A DNA stretch of 64,000 bases, taken from the NCBI GenBank assembly GCA_963773105.1, contig CAVZAA010000003.1, forward strand, positions 248,001 through 312,000, written 5' to 3'. Numbering within the stretch: the stretch's first letter is position 1; each line of letters begins with the position of its first letter. The DNA comes from Trebonia sp963773105. GTDB lineage: Bacteria; Actinomycetota; Actinomycetes; Streptosporangiales; Streptosporangiaceae. This document shows positions 52,768 through 61,104 of the stretch, piece after piece. Under the pieces are notes generated by a model. The model ran no database searches. It was not told the origin of the DNA and saw only the letters and a program-made list of their open reading frames with translations. A program made the position numbers and the translations under genes.

Positions 52768-52992
52768 TTGCTGGCCTACTCGGAGGAAGATCCGATTGAA
52801 TCACTTCGCCGGGCCCGGGAGCCCGATCCGTCGCCGACAGCGACCCGTGCGCTACTGGACACGGCGGCAACGCGAGATCATCGCTGCCCGCGGATGCTTA
52901 CCGGCCGGTGGCACCTGTCGGCGGAGACAACATCGCGGGTTGACGATCTTGTGAAGCTCGGCATCACTCTGCGAGTCGCTGCTCACGACTGA
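52768..52992 (+). CDS. Hypothetical ORF, weak support
   Basis: 74 codons from a TTG: LAYSEEDPIESLRRAREPDP and a helical end. No family recognised and no ribosome site. It fills part of the 52675-53053 gap, which otherwise shows nothing clear. Confidence 0.25.
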   Translation: MLAYSEEDPIESLRRAREPDPSPTATRALLDTAATRDHRCPRMLTGRWHLSAETTSRVDDLVKLGITLRVAAHD

Positions 52993-53053
52993 ACGCCGGT
53001 ACCGCCGACAGCCGGCTTGCACCCGGTACCTGGTACAGGTTTACCTTCGAGGC

Positions 53054-53386
53054 ATGACCACGAATGACGAGGCGTGGGTGCCCGAGGCGTGCACCCTGCC
53101 GACCGCCGAGCGTCCGTTGCGGCTGGCCGAGTTCGACGACCTGTTCGCCACCGCGCTGCGAGGCCAGCAGCGGCTGTCGCCCACTCGGCTGCGCTGGCGG
53201 CTTGACCCGGCTGCCGAGCAAGCTGCCAGGGACCTGGCCGGCCGAGAGAGCGAATGCTGCTCGTTCTTCTCCTTTACGTTCGCTCCGGCAGACGGCGCGG
53301 TGCAACTCGACGTGGCCGTGCCCGAAGCACACGCCGACGTCCTCGACGCGCTCGCGAACCGAGCGGCTGCCGGGATCGGGTTGTGA
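53054..53386 (+). CDS. Small protein with CC motif, MerR-associated
   Basis: 110 residues. LAGRESECCSFFSFTFAPAD is a recognisable pattern in small actinobacterial proteins encoded directly before MerR-type regulators, often in metal or redox stress loci. The paired Cys could bind a metal. The stop overlaps the merR start (GTGA). The function is unknown. Confidence 0.65.
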   Translation: MTTNDEAWVPEACTLPTAERPLRLAEFDDLFATALRGQQRLSPTRLRWRLDPAAEQAARDLAGRESECCSFFSFTFAPADGAVQLDVAVPEAHADVLDALANRAAAGIGL

Positions 53387-53575
53387 CCTGGCTGCGCAGC
53401 GGCCAGGTCGCCGCCGCTGCCGGGATCAACCCGCAAACGCTGCGCTACTACCAGCGCCGGGTCCTGCTCGCCGAGCCGGACCGAAGCTTGGGCGGTCACC
53501 GGCTCTACCTGGCCGAGACCGTGACGGTGCTGCGGGGCATCAAGGCGGCGCAACGGCTCGGCTTCACTCGACCTG
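53383..53575 (+). pseudogene. MerR-family regulator, truncated after the DNA-binding domain
   Basis: Starts VTWLRSGQVAAAAGINPQTL with a complete MerR winged helix (RYYQRRVLLAEPDRSLGGHR) and ends in homology at AAQRLGF near 53570. The dimerisation helix and effector part are missing; the frame runs on antisense to a TetR fragment. Confidence 0.75.
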
Positions 53576-53645
53576 CGCTGGCAACTCGTGCTGCCCGATC
53601 CCGTTTGCAGGGTAGCCGCTCGTCTTTGGCCAGCCGGATGGATCG

Positions 53646-54002
53646 TCACTTTGCGAGGGTCGCGAAGGCCTCGTCCAGCAGTCGGCCGAGGTCTCGCTCG
53701 CCGTCGGATTGGACCCAGTACTCGATCGCGATACTCAGGCAGTCCAGCGCGGCGGTCGCCGTGACTGATATCGCCAAGGGGACGGGGCCGTCCTGGTTCC
53801 GGCGGTCGAGGAGAGCCTGGCACAAGTCAGGTTGCAGCCGGTGGCGGTCCTGGCGCCATCGGTTGCTCAGTGCCGGCGTCGCCTGGATCAGCCGGGTGAG
53901 GGCCAGCGACTGGGCCGGGTCCTCGTGGTAATGCTCGATCACCACATCGACCGCACGCCGCAGCGCGGTCCAGTCGTCTTCATCCGCGGGCCGGCCCCGC
54001 AG
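53646..54002 (-). pseudogene. TetR-family regulator, C-terminal fragment
   Basis: ADEDDWTALRRAVDVVIEHY and EDPAQSLALTRLIQATPALS are the C-terminal domain of MftR/TetR-like regulators, ending at 53646. The N-terminal helix-turn-helix is missing: at about 54000 homology changes abruptly to the plus-strand SDR fragment. Confidence 0.7.
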
Positions 54003-54371
54003 GGCATCAGCGCGTCGATCATCTTCACCTCCTCGCAGGCGGGGATATCCGGTACGGCCGCCCTGCCCGTCTACGCTGCAAGCAAGGGCGCGGTCATCCA
54101 GTTCATGAAGTCGGTCGCGCTGCTCCTGGCGCGGGACGGCATCCGCGCCAACGCGATCTGCCCGGGGCTGACCAACACCGCCGGGATGCGGTCCGCCTTC
54201 CAGGACGGCCTCATCGAGGAGACCCTCGCGGCCTTCGCCAAAACGGTGCCGCTGGGGCGGGTAGCCGAGCCCGACGACGTGGCATCCGTCGCCCTGTTCC
54301 TGGCCTCGGACGCCTCAAAGTACATGACCGGCACCGTCCTGCCCGTCGACGGCGGAGTCACAGCCGGTTAG
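54003..54371 (+). pseudogene. SDR, C-terminal fragment
   Basis: From SIIFTSSQAGISGTAALP, through YAASKGAV (Tyr/Lys), to VLPVDGGVTAG. The Rossmann nucleotide-binding half is missing. It is fused head-to-head to the truncated TetR gene at about 54003, so a recombination joined two broken genes. Confidence 0.8.
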
Positions 54372-54611
54372 GCGCCCGGCCGCCCAGGCAGTGGAAGATC
54401 GCAGCCCGCCTGGTCGCGCTGGAGAAGGCGACGTACCTCCCGCCGGACACAACGCCGCAGCCCGCCAGAGCCGGCCGCCGGGACCGACAGGACCCAACGA
54501 CGAGTCAGTCGCAGCCGACCGGACGGGGGTTTCCGAGATCCGTGCCGCCGACTGAACGGCCAAGTCGGCTGTCTGCGACGTCACCGACCTCTCTGATCGA
54601 CTACTGGAGAC
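54372..54611. other. No gene recognised
   Basis: 240 bases between the SDR fragment and the NTF2-like gene; I see no coding frame, repeat or hairpin of note. Confidence 0.4.
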
Positions 54612-55049
54612 CTATGACCATGGCCGCCCTGGTGGCGTAGTACTCCTCCACCTGTTGTCCTCGACTAGGCGCTCGATCTTCCACCCGGCGGATTCCCGCC
54701 TGAATGCCAGGTCGTAGTATCCGCCGGTGATCAGCATGTCATCCAGTCCAGGTACCCGTACGGACGTGTAGAACATGGCCCGCCCGGCCGCTCGATTCCC
54801 GCTCACGTCGATCTGGAAGTTCGACACCACGTGCTGGATGACCGGGACCTGGTTCAGCGACTCTTGCAGCCACCCGACGACCTCCTCGCGACCGCCAGCC
54901 GGGCCGCGCGTTGAGGAGTAGTCGAGCTGCGCGTCGGCGGTAAACACGGAACGGAGCAGGGCCCAGTCCTTGTTGTCACACGCCCAGGCGTAATCGACGA
55001 GAACCCGCTGGACGTCCAACTCGTCAAGGATCGAACGTTCGCCGACCAT
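54612..55049 (-). CDS. NTF2/SnoaL-like protein
   Basis: 145-residue single-domain protein: DVQRVLVDYAWACDNKDWAL, SVFTADAQLDYSSTRGPAGG and YYDLAFRRESAGWKIERLVE, the SnoaL_4/NTF2 pattern. Such domains act as isomerases, dehydratases or small ligand-binding subunits in steroid and polyketide catabolism; the chemistry here is not certain. The ATG at 55049 has AAGGGACAG upstream. Confidence 0.85.
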   Translation of the reverse strand: MVGERSILDELDVQRVLVDYAWACDNKDWALLRSVFTADAQLDYSSTRGPAGGREEVVGWLQESLNQVPVIQHVVSNFQIDVSGNRAAGRAMFYTSVRVPGLDDMLITGGYYDLAFRRESAGWKIERLVEDNRWRSTTPPGRPWS

Positions 55050-55180
55050 GGGCTGTCCCTTCTTGGCGTGGATGCTCGACGAACTCGTCCGGGAACCATA
55101 GACCAGGTGACTCGGCGCGGGCACCGCAGCCCTCGGCGCGCCTAAGGTAAGTTTCTCAGTCCCGGTCCGTGACGGCGGGC

Positions 55181-55744
55181 TCACATCCAGCCGAGGTCGA
55201 GCTCGATGACGACCGGGAGGGTGGCCTTGGCCGGGGCCTGCCCGGCTTTCCCGGCCGCGTGGTCGTCGGCGACCGGCAGCGAGTGGAACTTGCGGCGGAA
55301 GTAGACGAACGGCATTTCCTCGCCCATGCCGACCTCCTCGACCTGGCCGATCAGCACCAGGTGGTCGCCGCCGTCGACCTTGGAGTAGGTGGTGCAGCGC
55401 AGCGAGATGCTGACGTCCTTGAGGAACGGCAGCCCGTCCGCGTCGGGCTGGAAGCCCGCACCGTCGAACTTGGCCGCGCCCCGGGTGGCGAAGCGCATCG
55501 CCAGGTCGGCGTGCTGGTGCTGCAGCACGTGGATGTTCCACCGCGTCGCCTCGGCGAACGCGGGGAAACACTGGGCGGTGTTGGCCAGGCAGGTGAGCAC
55601 CAGCGGCGGGTCCATCGACACGGAGCAGAATGAGCTGGCCGTGAAACCCCACCAGCGGCCGTCGGAGTCGCTGGTGGTGACGATCGTCGCCCCGCTTGGG
55701 AACGACGCCATGGCTTCCCTGAAGGCGCTAGAAGAGGCTTCCAC
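55181..55744 (-). CDS. Flavin reductase (HsaB/HpaC type)
   Basis: 187 residues. Supplies reduced FMN/FAD to a two-component monooxygenase. FREAMASFPSGATIVTT, GFTASSFCSVSMDPPLVL and the FRRKFHSLP end are typical. The expected oxygenase (HsaA-like) is not in the window. The GTG start at 55744 overlaps the previous gene stop by 17 bases, so the three genes 57132 to 55181 form an operon. Confidence 0.9.
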   Translation of the reverse strand: MEASSSAFREAMASFPSGATIVTTSDSDGRWWGFTASSFCSVSMDPPLVLTCLANTAQCFPAFAEATRWNIHVLQHQHADLAMRFATRGAAKFDGAGFQPDADGLPFLKDVSISLRCTTYSKVDGGDHLVLIGQVEEVGMGEEMPFVYFRRKFHSLPVADDHAAGKAGQAPAKATLPVVIELDLGWM

Positions 55745-56237
55745 CGGCGTACCACCGCTCGAATCGTTCCTTGGACCCGTGCAGGCCGGATTCCGGCTCG
55801 AACAGGACCCCACCCGGCGAGCGCACGTAGGTGAAGGCGCCGTAGCCTTCCTCGGGTGACGCGCCCGCCAGTTCGACCGTATACCCCTGGCTGACCAGAT
55901 CCTGGTTGACCTTGGTGACGTCGTCCACCCAGACGCCGATGTGGTGCAGCCCGGCGCCGCCTTCGCGCACGTCGTAGTAGCTGCCTGGCGACCCGTAAAG
56001 CAGCTCGATGTGCACCGGCCCCTCGACGGTGAACGAGATCGTCAGGTCGTAGGTGCTGTAACCCCGGTCCGGGGCCCAGGCCTTCATCATCGGGATGGTG
56101 GCCGGCTTCGTCCAGCGCACCCCGATGGACTCGGTCAGCTCGTGCTGTGCCGCCTCCAAGTCTGCCACCTTGATGCCCATGTGGAAGACCTCGCCCCACT
56201 CCAGGGCGGGCAGGACGAGACCGCTCAGGTCAGTCAT
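55728..56237 (-). CDS. VOC/glyoxalase-fold protein
   Basis: 169 residues: VFHMGIKVADLEAAQHELTE, LHHIGVWVDDVTKVNQDLVS and GVLFEPES, with metal-ligand positions (HxG..., H, E) of the vicinal-oxygen-chelate fold. It could be an epimerase- or glyoxalase-like enzyme or a dioxygenase relative. The start at 56237 is chosen for the conserved N-terminus. It lies between the extradiol dioxygenase and the flavin reductase in one operon. Confidence 0.82.
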   Translation of the reverse strand: MTDLSGLVLPALEWGEVFHMGIKVADLEAAQHELTESIGVRWTKPATIPMMKAWAPDRGYSTYDLTISFTVEGPVHIELLYGSPGSYYDVREGGAGLHHIGVWVDDVTKVNQDLVSQGYTVELAGASPEEGYGAFTYVRSPGGVLFEPESGLHGSKERFERWYAGGSLF

Positions 56238-56247
56238 CGCGGCCCCC

Positions 56248-57132
56248 TTAGGAGAACGGCTTGGCGTTACCGGGCGGGGGGAAGAACTTATGACCCCAGT
56301 GCTGGCCGGAGGTGATCTCGTAGACCGGCTGCTCGCCGTTGACCCGCAGGCCACCGTAGCCGAACTCGATCGCGTACAGCTCCGGCGAGTAGACGTAGAA
56401 CGACGTCATCTCGTCGTTGGTGTGCTTGCCGAGGCTGTTCATCAGCGGGATGTCGTACTTCTCGCGCCGGTCGAGCGCTAGCCCGACGTCGTCGAAGGAC
56501 TCAGTCTCGACCATCAGGTGGATCAGCCGGCCGCGGCCCGGCATCGAGGTGACGCCGAGCGTGTGGTGCCGGTCGTTGGAGCTCATGAACCAGACCGTGC
56601 GCCCGCGGCCGCCCATGGTGTTGCGCTCGTAGAAGCCGAGCACGTCAATGTAGAAGTCCTTCAGCGCCCGGCCGTCTTCCGCGGTCACGATGACGTGGCC
56701 CATGCCCATGTCACCGGTCACGAAGGAGCTCACCAGGTGAGGCGTCCGGACCGGCTTGTGGTCAAGAATCGGGCCGTAGAACAGCTCGATCGGGTTGCCG
56801 CCGGGGTCGTCGAACCGCGCGAACCCGGTGACCCGGCGCTCGTCGGCCTCGTCGTCGGAGCCCTCGGTCACCTTGATCCCGTAGTTCTCGACGGCCGCCA
56901 CCACGCGCTTGAGGTCCCGCTCGTTGAGCACCTCGAAGCCGATGGCGGTAGCCCTGGCCTCGGCGCCGGGCGAGACGACAAGGCGGGGCGGGTAGTGGTC
57001 CATCCGGTAGCGCAGCGACTCGTCGCCCTCGGCGTGGACCGGCATCAGCCCGAGGAAGTCCCCGGCGAACGTCTGCCACGCGTCGAGGTCGGTCGCATCC
57101 AGCCTGAGGTAGCCGAGCGAAAGAACTGGCAC
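56248..57132 (-). CDS. Extradiol ring-cleavage dioxygenase (BphC/HsaC type)
   Basis: 294 residues: type I extradiol dioxygenase that opens a catechol next to its hydroxyls using Fe(II). Two VOC modules. Metal ligands are His in GMGHVIVTAEDGRALKDFY, His in GRLIHLMVE and Glu in LYAIEFGYGG, all present. Size matches BphC/HsaC. It should produce the substrate for the C-C hydrolase at 58352. First gene of the minus-strand operon. Confidence 0.92.
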   Translation of the reverse strand: MPVLSLGYLRLDATDLDAWQTFAGDFLGLMPVHAEGDESLRYRMDHYPPRLVVSPGAEARATAIGFEVLNERDLKRVVAAVENYGIKVTEGSDDEADERRVTGFARFDDPGGNPIELFYGPILDHKPVRTPHLVSSFVTGDMGMGHVIVTAEDGRALKDFYIDVLGFYERNTMGGRGRTVWFMSSNDRHHTLGVTSMPGRGRLIHLMVETESFDDVGLALDRREKYDIPLMNSLGKHTNDEMTSFYVYSPELYAIEFGYGGLRVNGEQPVYEITSGQHWGHKFFPPPGNAKPFS

Positions 57133-57171
57133 TGGTGATTCTCCTAGCGACTGGGGCTAAGGCACGGTCGG

Positions 57172-57666
57172 TCAGGGCTGGGGGAACTTGCTTGACCCGG
57201 ATTCGCGGCGCTTCCAGTGGCCGTCGTCGTACCAGGTGGTCTCGATGAGGCCCAGCGGCTGCAGGTCCCAGCATTCCAGGTAGGTTACGCCCTCGGGCCC
57301 GGAGGTGATCGTGAACGGGACCTTGGCGTCGCCGGTCCAGAACTCGCCCGGGCCGAGCTGCCTGGTCTCCTCGCCGTTGGCACCGTACTCCACGGTGAGC
57401 TGCCCGCCGACGACGATCATGAGCTGCGGGTGGTTCACGTGCCGCTTGGGCACGGTGAAGTCCGGCCGGATGCGCCGCCCCTGCCACCGGAAGGCGGGCT
57501 CGACGTTGGTCGACCGCAACACCGCGCCGTCCAGGGTGGCGGCGATGTCGACCGGCGCGTTCGCGATGAATCCGCCGTCATTCCAATAGAACGTCGGGTC
57601 GCCCTGAAAAAACTCGAGTGGCTCCCAGCCTTCGTCGGCGAGGAGATCGAAAAAGGAAATAGGCAC
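57172..57666 (-). CDS. Cupin protein A
   Basis: 164 residues. A cupin barrel: DFTVPKRHVNHPQLMIVVGG (His ligands) and FTITSGPEGVTYLECWD. It is a paralogue of the divergent gene at 57808: both share TSGPEGVTY and an ending TTWYDDGHW / TVWYDYGWV. The enzyme activity is unknown; cupins near ring-cleavage genes may be dioxygenases, isomerases or regulators. The GTG start at 57666 is the best in frame. Confidence 0.8.
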   Translation of the reverse strand: MPISFFDLLADEGWEPLEFFQGDPTFYWNDGGFIANAPVDIAATLDGAVLRSTNVEPAFRWQGRRIRPDFTVPKRHVNHPQLMIVVGGQLTVEYGANGEETRQLGPGEFWTGDAKVPFTITSGPEGVTYLECWDLQPLGLIETTWYDDGHWKRRESGSSKFPQP

Positions 57667-57807
57667 AGGCCTATGGTGCGCCCGCCCCGCAGCCCCGGTC
57701 AATAGGTCCGTTCCGCTAGGCGGGACGCGCCCTGACCTGCGATTCTGCGTGCCGAATAATAGAACGGGGATAGTGACAGAAAGGGTCTCGGCTCCTATAT
57801 TGTCGCT

Positions 57808-58281
57808 ATGCCATTTTCTGTAGACAGCCTGGTGACCGACACCGACTGGATCCCCATGTCGTTGAAGGGCCAGCAGGAAAGCCCCACCTACTACTGGGAG
57901 GACGGCGGCCTGCTGAAGGACGCGCCGGTCGACTTCGACGCGACGTTCGCGGAGAACATGTGGGTCAGCACCAAGCCGATCCAGTTCCTGACGTTCTACC
58001 GCAACCCGCTGAAGTGTGTGCCCAACTTCGTCGTGCCGCGCCACCTGCACAACATCGACGAGACGATCATCGTCTTCAAGGGCGAGTACAAGATCGAGTT
58101 CGGCGACCCGGCCGAGGGCAACTTCGTGATCGTGAAGCCGGGCTGCTTCTTCACCAGCCGGGCGGGCACCCCGTACACGATGACGTCGGGCCCCGAGGGC
58201 GTCACCTACATCGAGACCTGGGGCACCCCGGTGACCGACCTCAAGACCGTCTGGTACGACTACGGCTGGGTGCGCAAGTAG
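57808..58281 (+). CDS. Cupin protein B
   Basis: 157 residues: FVVPRHLHNIDETIIVFKGE, then YTMTSGPEGVTYIETWG, the same cupin pattern as protein A and divergent from it. The His-rich metal site is similar. The 141-base shared promoter region contains no TetR-type palindrome. A long hairpin follows the stop. Possibly the two act as a heterodimer or on related intermediates. Confidence 0.8.
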   Translation: MPFSVDSLVTDTDWIPMSLKGQQESPTYYWEDGGLLKDAPVDFDATFAENMWVSTKPIQFLTFYRNPLKCVPNFVVPRHLHNIDETIIVFKGEYKIEFGDPAEGNFVIVKPGCFFTSRAGTPYTMTSGPEGVTYIETWGTPVTDLKTVWYDYGWVRK

Positions 58282-58300
58282 CGCTGCGCGGGGAGCACAG

Positions 58301-58349
58301 GAACGCGAAAGAGCGGGGGCCGCAACGCCGCCCCCGCCTCTTCGCGTTC
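58301..58349. terminator. Long bidirectional terminator hairpin
   Basis: GAACGCGAA (58301-58309) pairs with 58341-58349, and GCGGGGG (58313-58319) with 58331-58337 in the same stem, between convergent genes. Confidence 0.8.
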
Positions 58350-58351
58350 AG

Positions 58352-59218
58352 CTATTCCTCGCGGTCACGGGCCAGGAACGCGAGCACGGTGCTCTCGAAC
58401 TCGTCCTTGCGCTCGATCATCGCCCAGTGCCCGCAGTCGTAGAACACGTGCAGCTCGCACTTGGGGATGAGCCGCATGGCGGCCAGCGAGCCGTCCATCG
58501 GCGTCACCCGGTCGTCGCGGCCGAACATGACCAGCGTCGGCGCCTTGATCTTGGTCAGCATGGCCACGGCGTCGGCCGCGCCGAACGCGCGGCCCTTGCG
58601 CATCCCCTCCAGCATCGCCCGGTTGTACAGCTTCTTGATGTCAGACGGGGCGGACGGGTCGGTCGCCGACTCCCACCGCATCTGCACGAACTCCTCGGTG
58701 AGGATGGCGGTGTCGTACACCATCGACTCCATCCACTGGACGAGCCGCTCCCTGGTGGGGTTCTCGACGAATTCCACCAGCAGCTTGATGCCCTCCGGGG
58801 GCGACGGGCTGAGCAGTGACAGGCCCACCCCGCCGATGCACAGCAGACGGCTGATCCGCTCGGGGTGCTCGGCGGCGATCCGGGCGGCGACGTTGCCGCC
58901 CATCGAGTTGCCGATGACCGGCAGCGGGCCGAGCCCCATCCCGTCGAGGAAGTCGAGCACCCCGGCCGGCCCGACCGCCAGGGGGTTGGCGTCGGGCGAG
59001 TAGCTCTTGCCGAACCCGGGGAAGTCGAGCACGTAGGTGGTGTACTCCCGGGCGAAGACCGGCAGGTTCCCGCGGAAGTTGGCCCAGCCGCTGACACCGG
59101 GTCCCGACCCGTGCAGCAGCAGCAGCGGCGGCCCGTCGCCCGCCACGTGGTAGTGCAGCTTCCCCTTGGGGGTGTCGAGGAACCGGCTGGTCTCCTCGAA
59201 TGACAGCACGTCGGTCAC
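58352..59218 (-). CDS. Meta-cleavage product C-C hydrolase (HsaD/BphD type)
   Basis: 288 residues. Alpha/beta hydrolase that cleaves the carbon-carbon bond of the ring-opened product. Visible are LLLLHGSGPGVSGWANF, the nucleophile IGNSMGGNVAARIA, Asp in MFGRDDRVTPMDGS and His in YDCGHWAMIERKDE, all typical of the HsaD/BphD group. The GTG start at 59218 overlaps the KstD-like stop (GTGA). It yields a 2-hydroxypentadienoate-type product for the hydratase at 61105. Confidence 0.93.
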   Translation of the reverse strand: MTDVLSFEETSRFLDTPKGKLHYHVAGDGPPLLLLHGSGPGVSGWANFRGNLPVFAREYTTYVLDFPGFGKSYSPDANPLAVGPAGVLDFLDGMGLGPLPVIGNSMGGNVAARIAAEHPERISRLLCIGGVGLSLLSPSPPEGIKLLVEFVENPTRERLVQWMESMVYDTAILTEEFVQMRWESATDPSAPSDIKKLYNRAMLEGMRKGRAFGAADAVAMLTKIKAPTLVMFGRDDRVTPMDGSLAAMRLIPKCELHVFYDCGHWAMIERKDEFESTVLAFLARDREE

Positions 59219-60927
59219 TGGCCCGCTACCTTCCCGATGTCCCGCGACGGCTTACTCGCCAGGTGGCGGCCGGCGATGTAGCCGAAGGTGACGCTGGGGC
59301 CGATGCAGCTGCCGCCGCCGCCGTAGATCGCGCCGAGCACCGAGGCGGAGGTGTTGCCCGCCGCGTAGAGCCCGTCGATGACCGGAGTCCGGTAGCCGAG
59401 CACCCGCGCGTTCTTGTCGATGCGCAGGCCGCCGTTGGTGCCGAGGGTACCGGGCCACTGCTGGATGGCGCCGTAGGTCGGACCGGTGATCGGCTTGCGG
59501 TTCACCGTGTCCGGCCCGGTCAGCACGTGGGTCTGCCCGGGGTCGCCCCAGTCCGGGTCCTCGCCCTTCTCGGCGTAGGTGTTGTACCGCTCGACGGTCG
59601 CCTCGAGCGCGTCCGGGTCGATACCGGTCTGCTCGGCCAGCTCGCGGACCGAGCCCGCCATCTTGAGCCACTCGGGCGCTTCCTCGCCCTCGGGGCCGGT
59701 CAGGCTCATCGCGATGCCCGGCTTGGACCCGATGATGCCCGCGTCGATGACGTCCTGGCCAAAGATGATCCAACCGGGGGGCTGGTTGGTGAACCCCGGG
59801 TTGCGCTGGTCGAAGAAACCGAACGGGTGCGAGAAGTCGTTGTAGGTGTAACCGCCGTGCATGAAGCGGCTGCCGTGCTGGTTGACGATGATCGACCCCG
59901 GCCCGAGGCCCATCATCATCTGCGGCACCGGCTTGCCGTCCCGGCCCTTGTCCCACGGCTCGTAGACGACGCCGTAGCCGAAGAAGGTGTTCATCGAGCC
60001 GAGCTTGGCCCCGACCGCCATCGCCATCTGGTGCCCGTCACCGGTGTTCGGGGCGGGCGTGACCGGCTTGATCTCGTAGCCGATGAACGTCTTGACCATC
60101 TCGGGGTTGTGGTCGAAGCCGCCGCAGGCCAGCACCACGCCGCGGCGGGCACCGATCCGGCGCGGGCCGTCCGGGCCCTCGACGACCACGCCAACCACGG
60201 CGCCGTCGCTGTCGGTGACCAGCTCGACCGCGGGGGCGGACGCCCGCAGCTCGCCGCCGGCGTCGATCACGCCCTTCATCAGCGGCGCGATCAGCCCGCC
60301 GCCCTTGGCCCGCCAGACCTCGCGCTGCCGCTTGGCCAGCTCCTCGTCGCCGACCAGGCCCTGCCGCTGCTCGGGGAAGCTGACCTCCTGCGGCGGGATC
60401 CACGGGCCGGAGGCGATCTTCCGCGCGAGTTCCTGGCCGAGCTCGGCCCCGGCCGGGTACGGCTTGACCGCGCAGGTGCGCGGGAAGTGCCGGACACCGG
60501 GGATGCGGTCGCCGATCACCGAGTAGTAGTCGTCGAGCTGAATGTGCGGCTCGGAGTCGTACCCGGTCGTCTCGATCAGGTACTCGAGCATCTCGGGGGC
60601 GGTGTCGACGTAGACTTCCTGCAGCTCAGGGTCGGAGGCGCGGCCGTCCGAGAGGCGCCGGATGTACTTCAGCGCGTCTTCCCGCGAGTCCCGGTCCTTG
60701 ACGAAGCGGTTGTTCGGTATCCACATGTCGCCGCCGGACACCGCGGTCGTGCCGCCGAAGAACTCGTCCTTCTCGACGACCAAGGTGCTCGCGCCGCCGC
60801 GGGCGGCGAGCAGGGCGGCGGTGAGCGCGCCCCCGCCGCTTCCGACCACGACCACGTCGAAGATTTCGTCCCACTGGTGATCAGAAATTCCGGGCGCGGA
60901 ATTCCCGGACACGGCGCTTTCCGGCAC
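59215..60927 (-). CDS. FAD-dependent 3-ketosteroid delta1-dehydrogenase-like protein
   Basis: 570 residues of the fumarate-reductase/KstD flavoprotein family. FAD motif VVVVGSGGGALTAALLAARG, then GGTTAVSGGDMWIPNN and near the end AIYGGGGSCIGPSVTFGYIAG, where the Tyr and Gly correspond to those of KstD active sites. It may introduce a double bond into a ring ketone before ring cleavage, but a non-steroid alicyclic substrate is equally possible. The GTG start at 60927 follows GGAGGCATC. It is coupled to the hydrolase. Confidence 0.85.
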   Translation of the reverse strand: MPESAVSGNSAPGISDHQWDEIFDVVVVGSGGGALTAALLAARGGASTLVVEKDEFFGGTTAVSGGDMWIPNNRFVKDRDSREDALKYIRRLSDGRASDPELQEVYVDTAPEMLEYLIETTGYDSEPHIQLDDYYSVIGDRIPGVRHFPRTCAVKPYPAGAELGQELARKIASGPWIPPQEVSFPEQRQGLVGDEELAKRQREVWRAKGGGLIAPLMKGVIDAGGELRASAPAVELVTDSDGAVVGVVVEGPDGPRRIGARRGVVLACGGFDHNPEMVKTFIGYEIKPVTPAPNTGDGHQMAMAVGAKLGSMNTFFGYGVVYEPWDKGRDGKPVPQMMMGLGPGSIIVNQHGSRFMHGGYTYNDFSHPFGFFDQRNPGFTNQPPGWIIFGQDVIDAGIIGSKPGIAMSLTGPEGEEAPEWLKMAGSVRELAEQTGIDPDALEATVERYNTYAEKGEDPDWGDPGQTHVLTGPDTVNRKPITGPTYGAIQQWPGTLGTNGGLRIDKNARVLGYRTPVIDGLYAAGNTSASVLGAIYGGGGSCIGPSVTFGYIAGRHLASKPSRDIGKVAGQ

Positions 60928-61104
60928 TGGATGCCTCCATGCAGATAGGTAAGTCTCGCCAGCCTAGCCAGGGCCCGTATGCACGCAAAGGGCCCCGTTC
61001 CAATGACCGGGACGTCCCACTCAGCGGGAAAGAATCTTTCACCTCACCAGGCCTGCGGGCTACATTAAGGCCGCCCAACACCCCGAACAATGAGACGGAC
61101 ACCG

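Noticed and set aside
59200..60948. Plus-strand open frame of 582 codons
   Set aside because: Mirror of the KstD-like gene.
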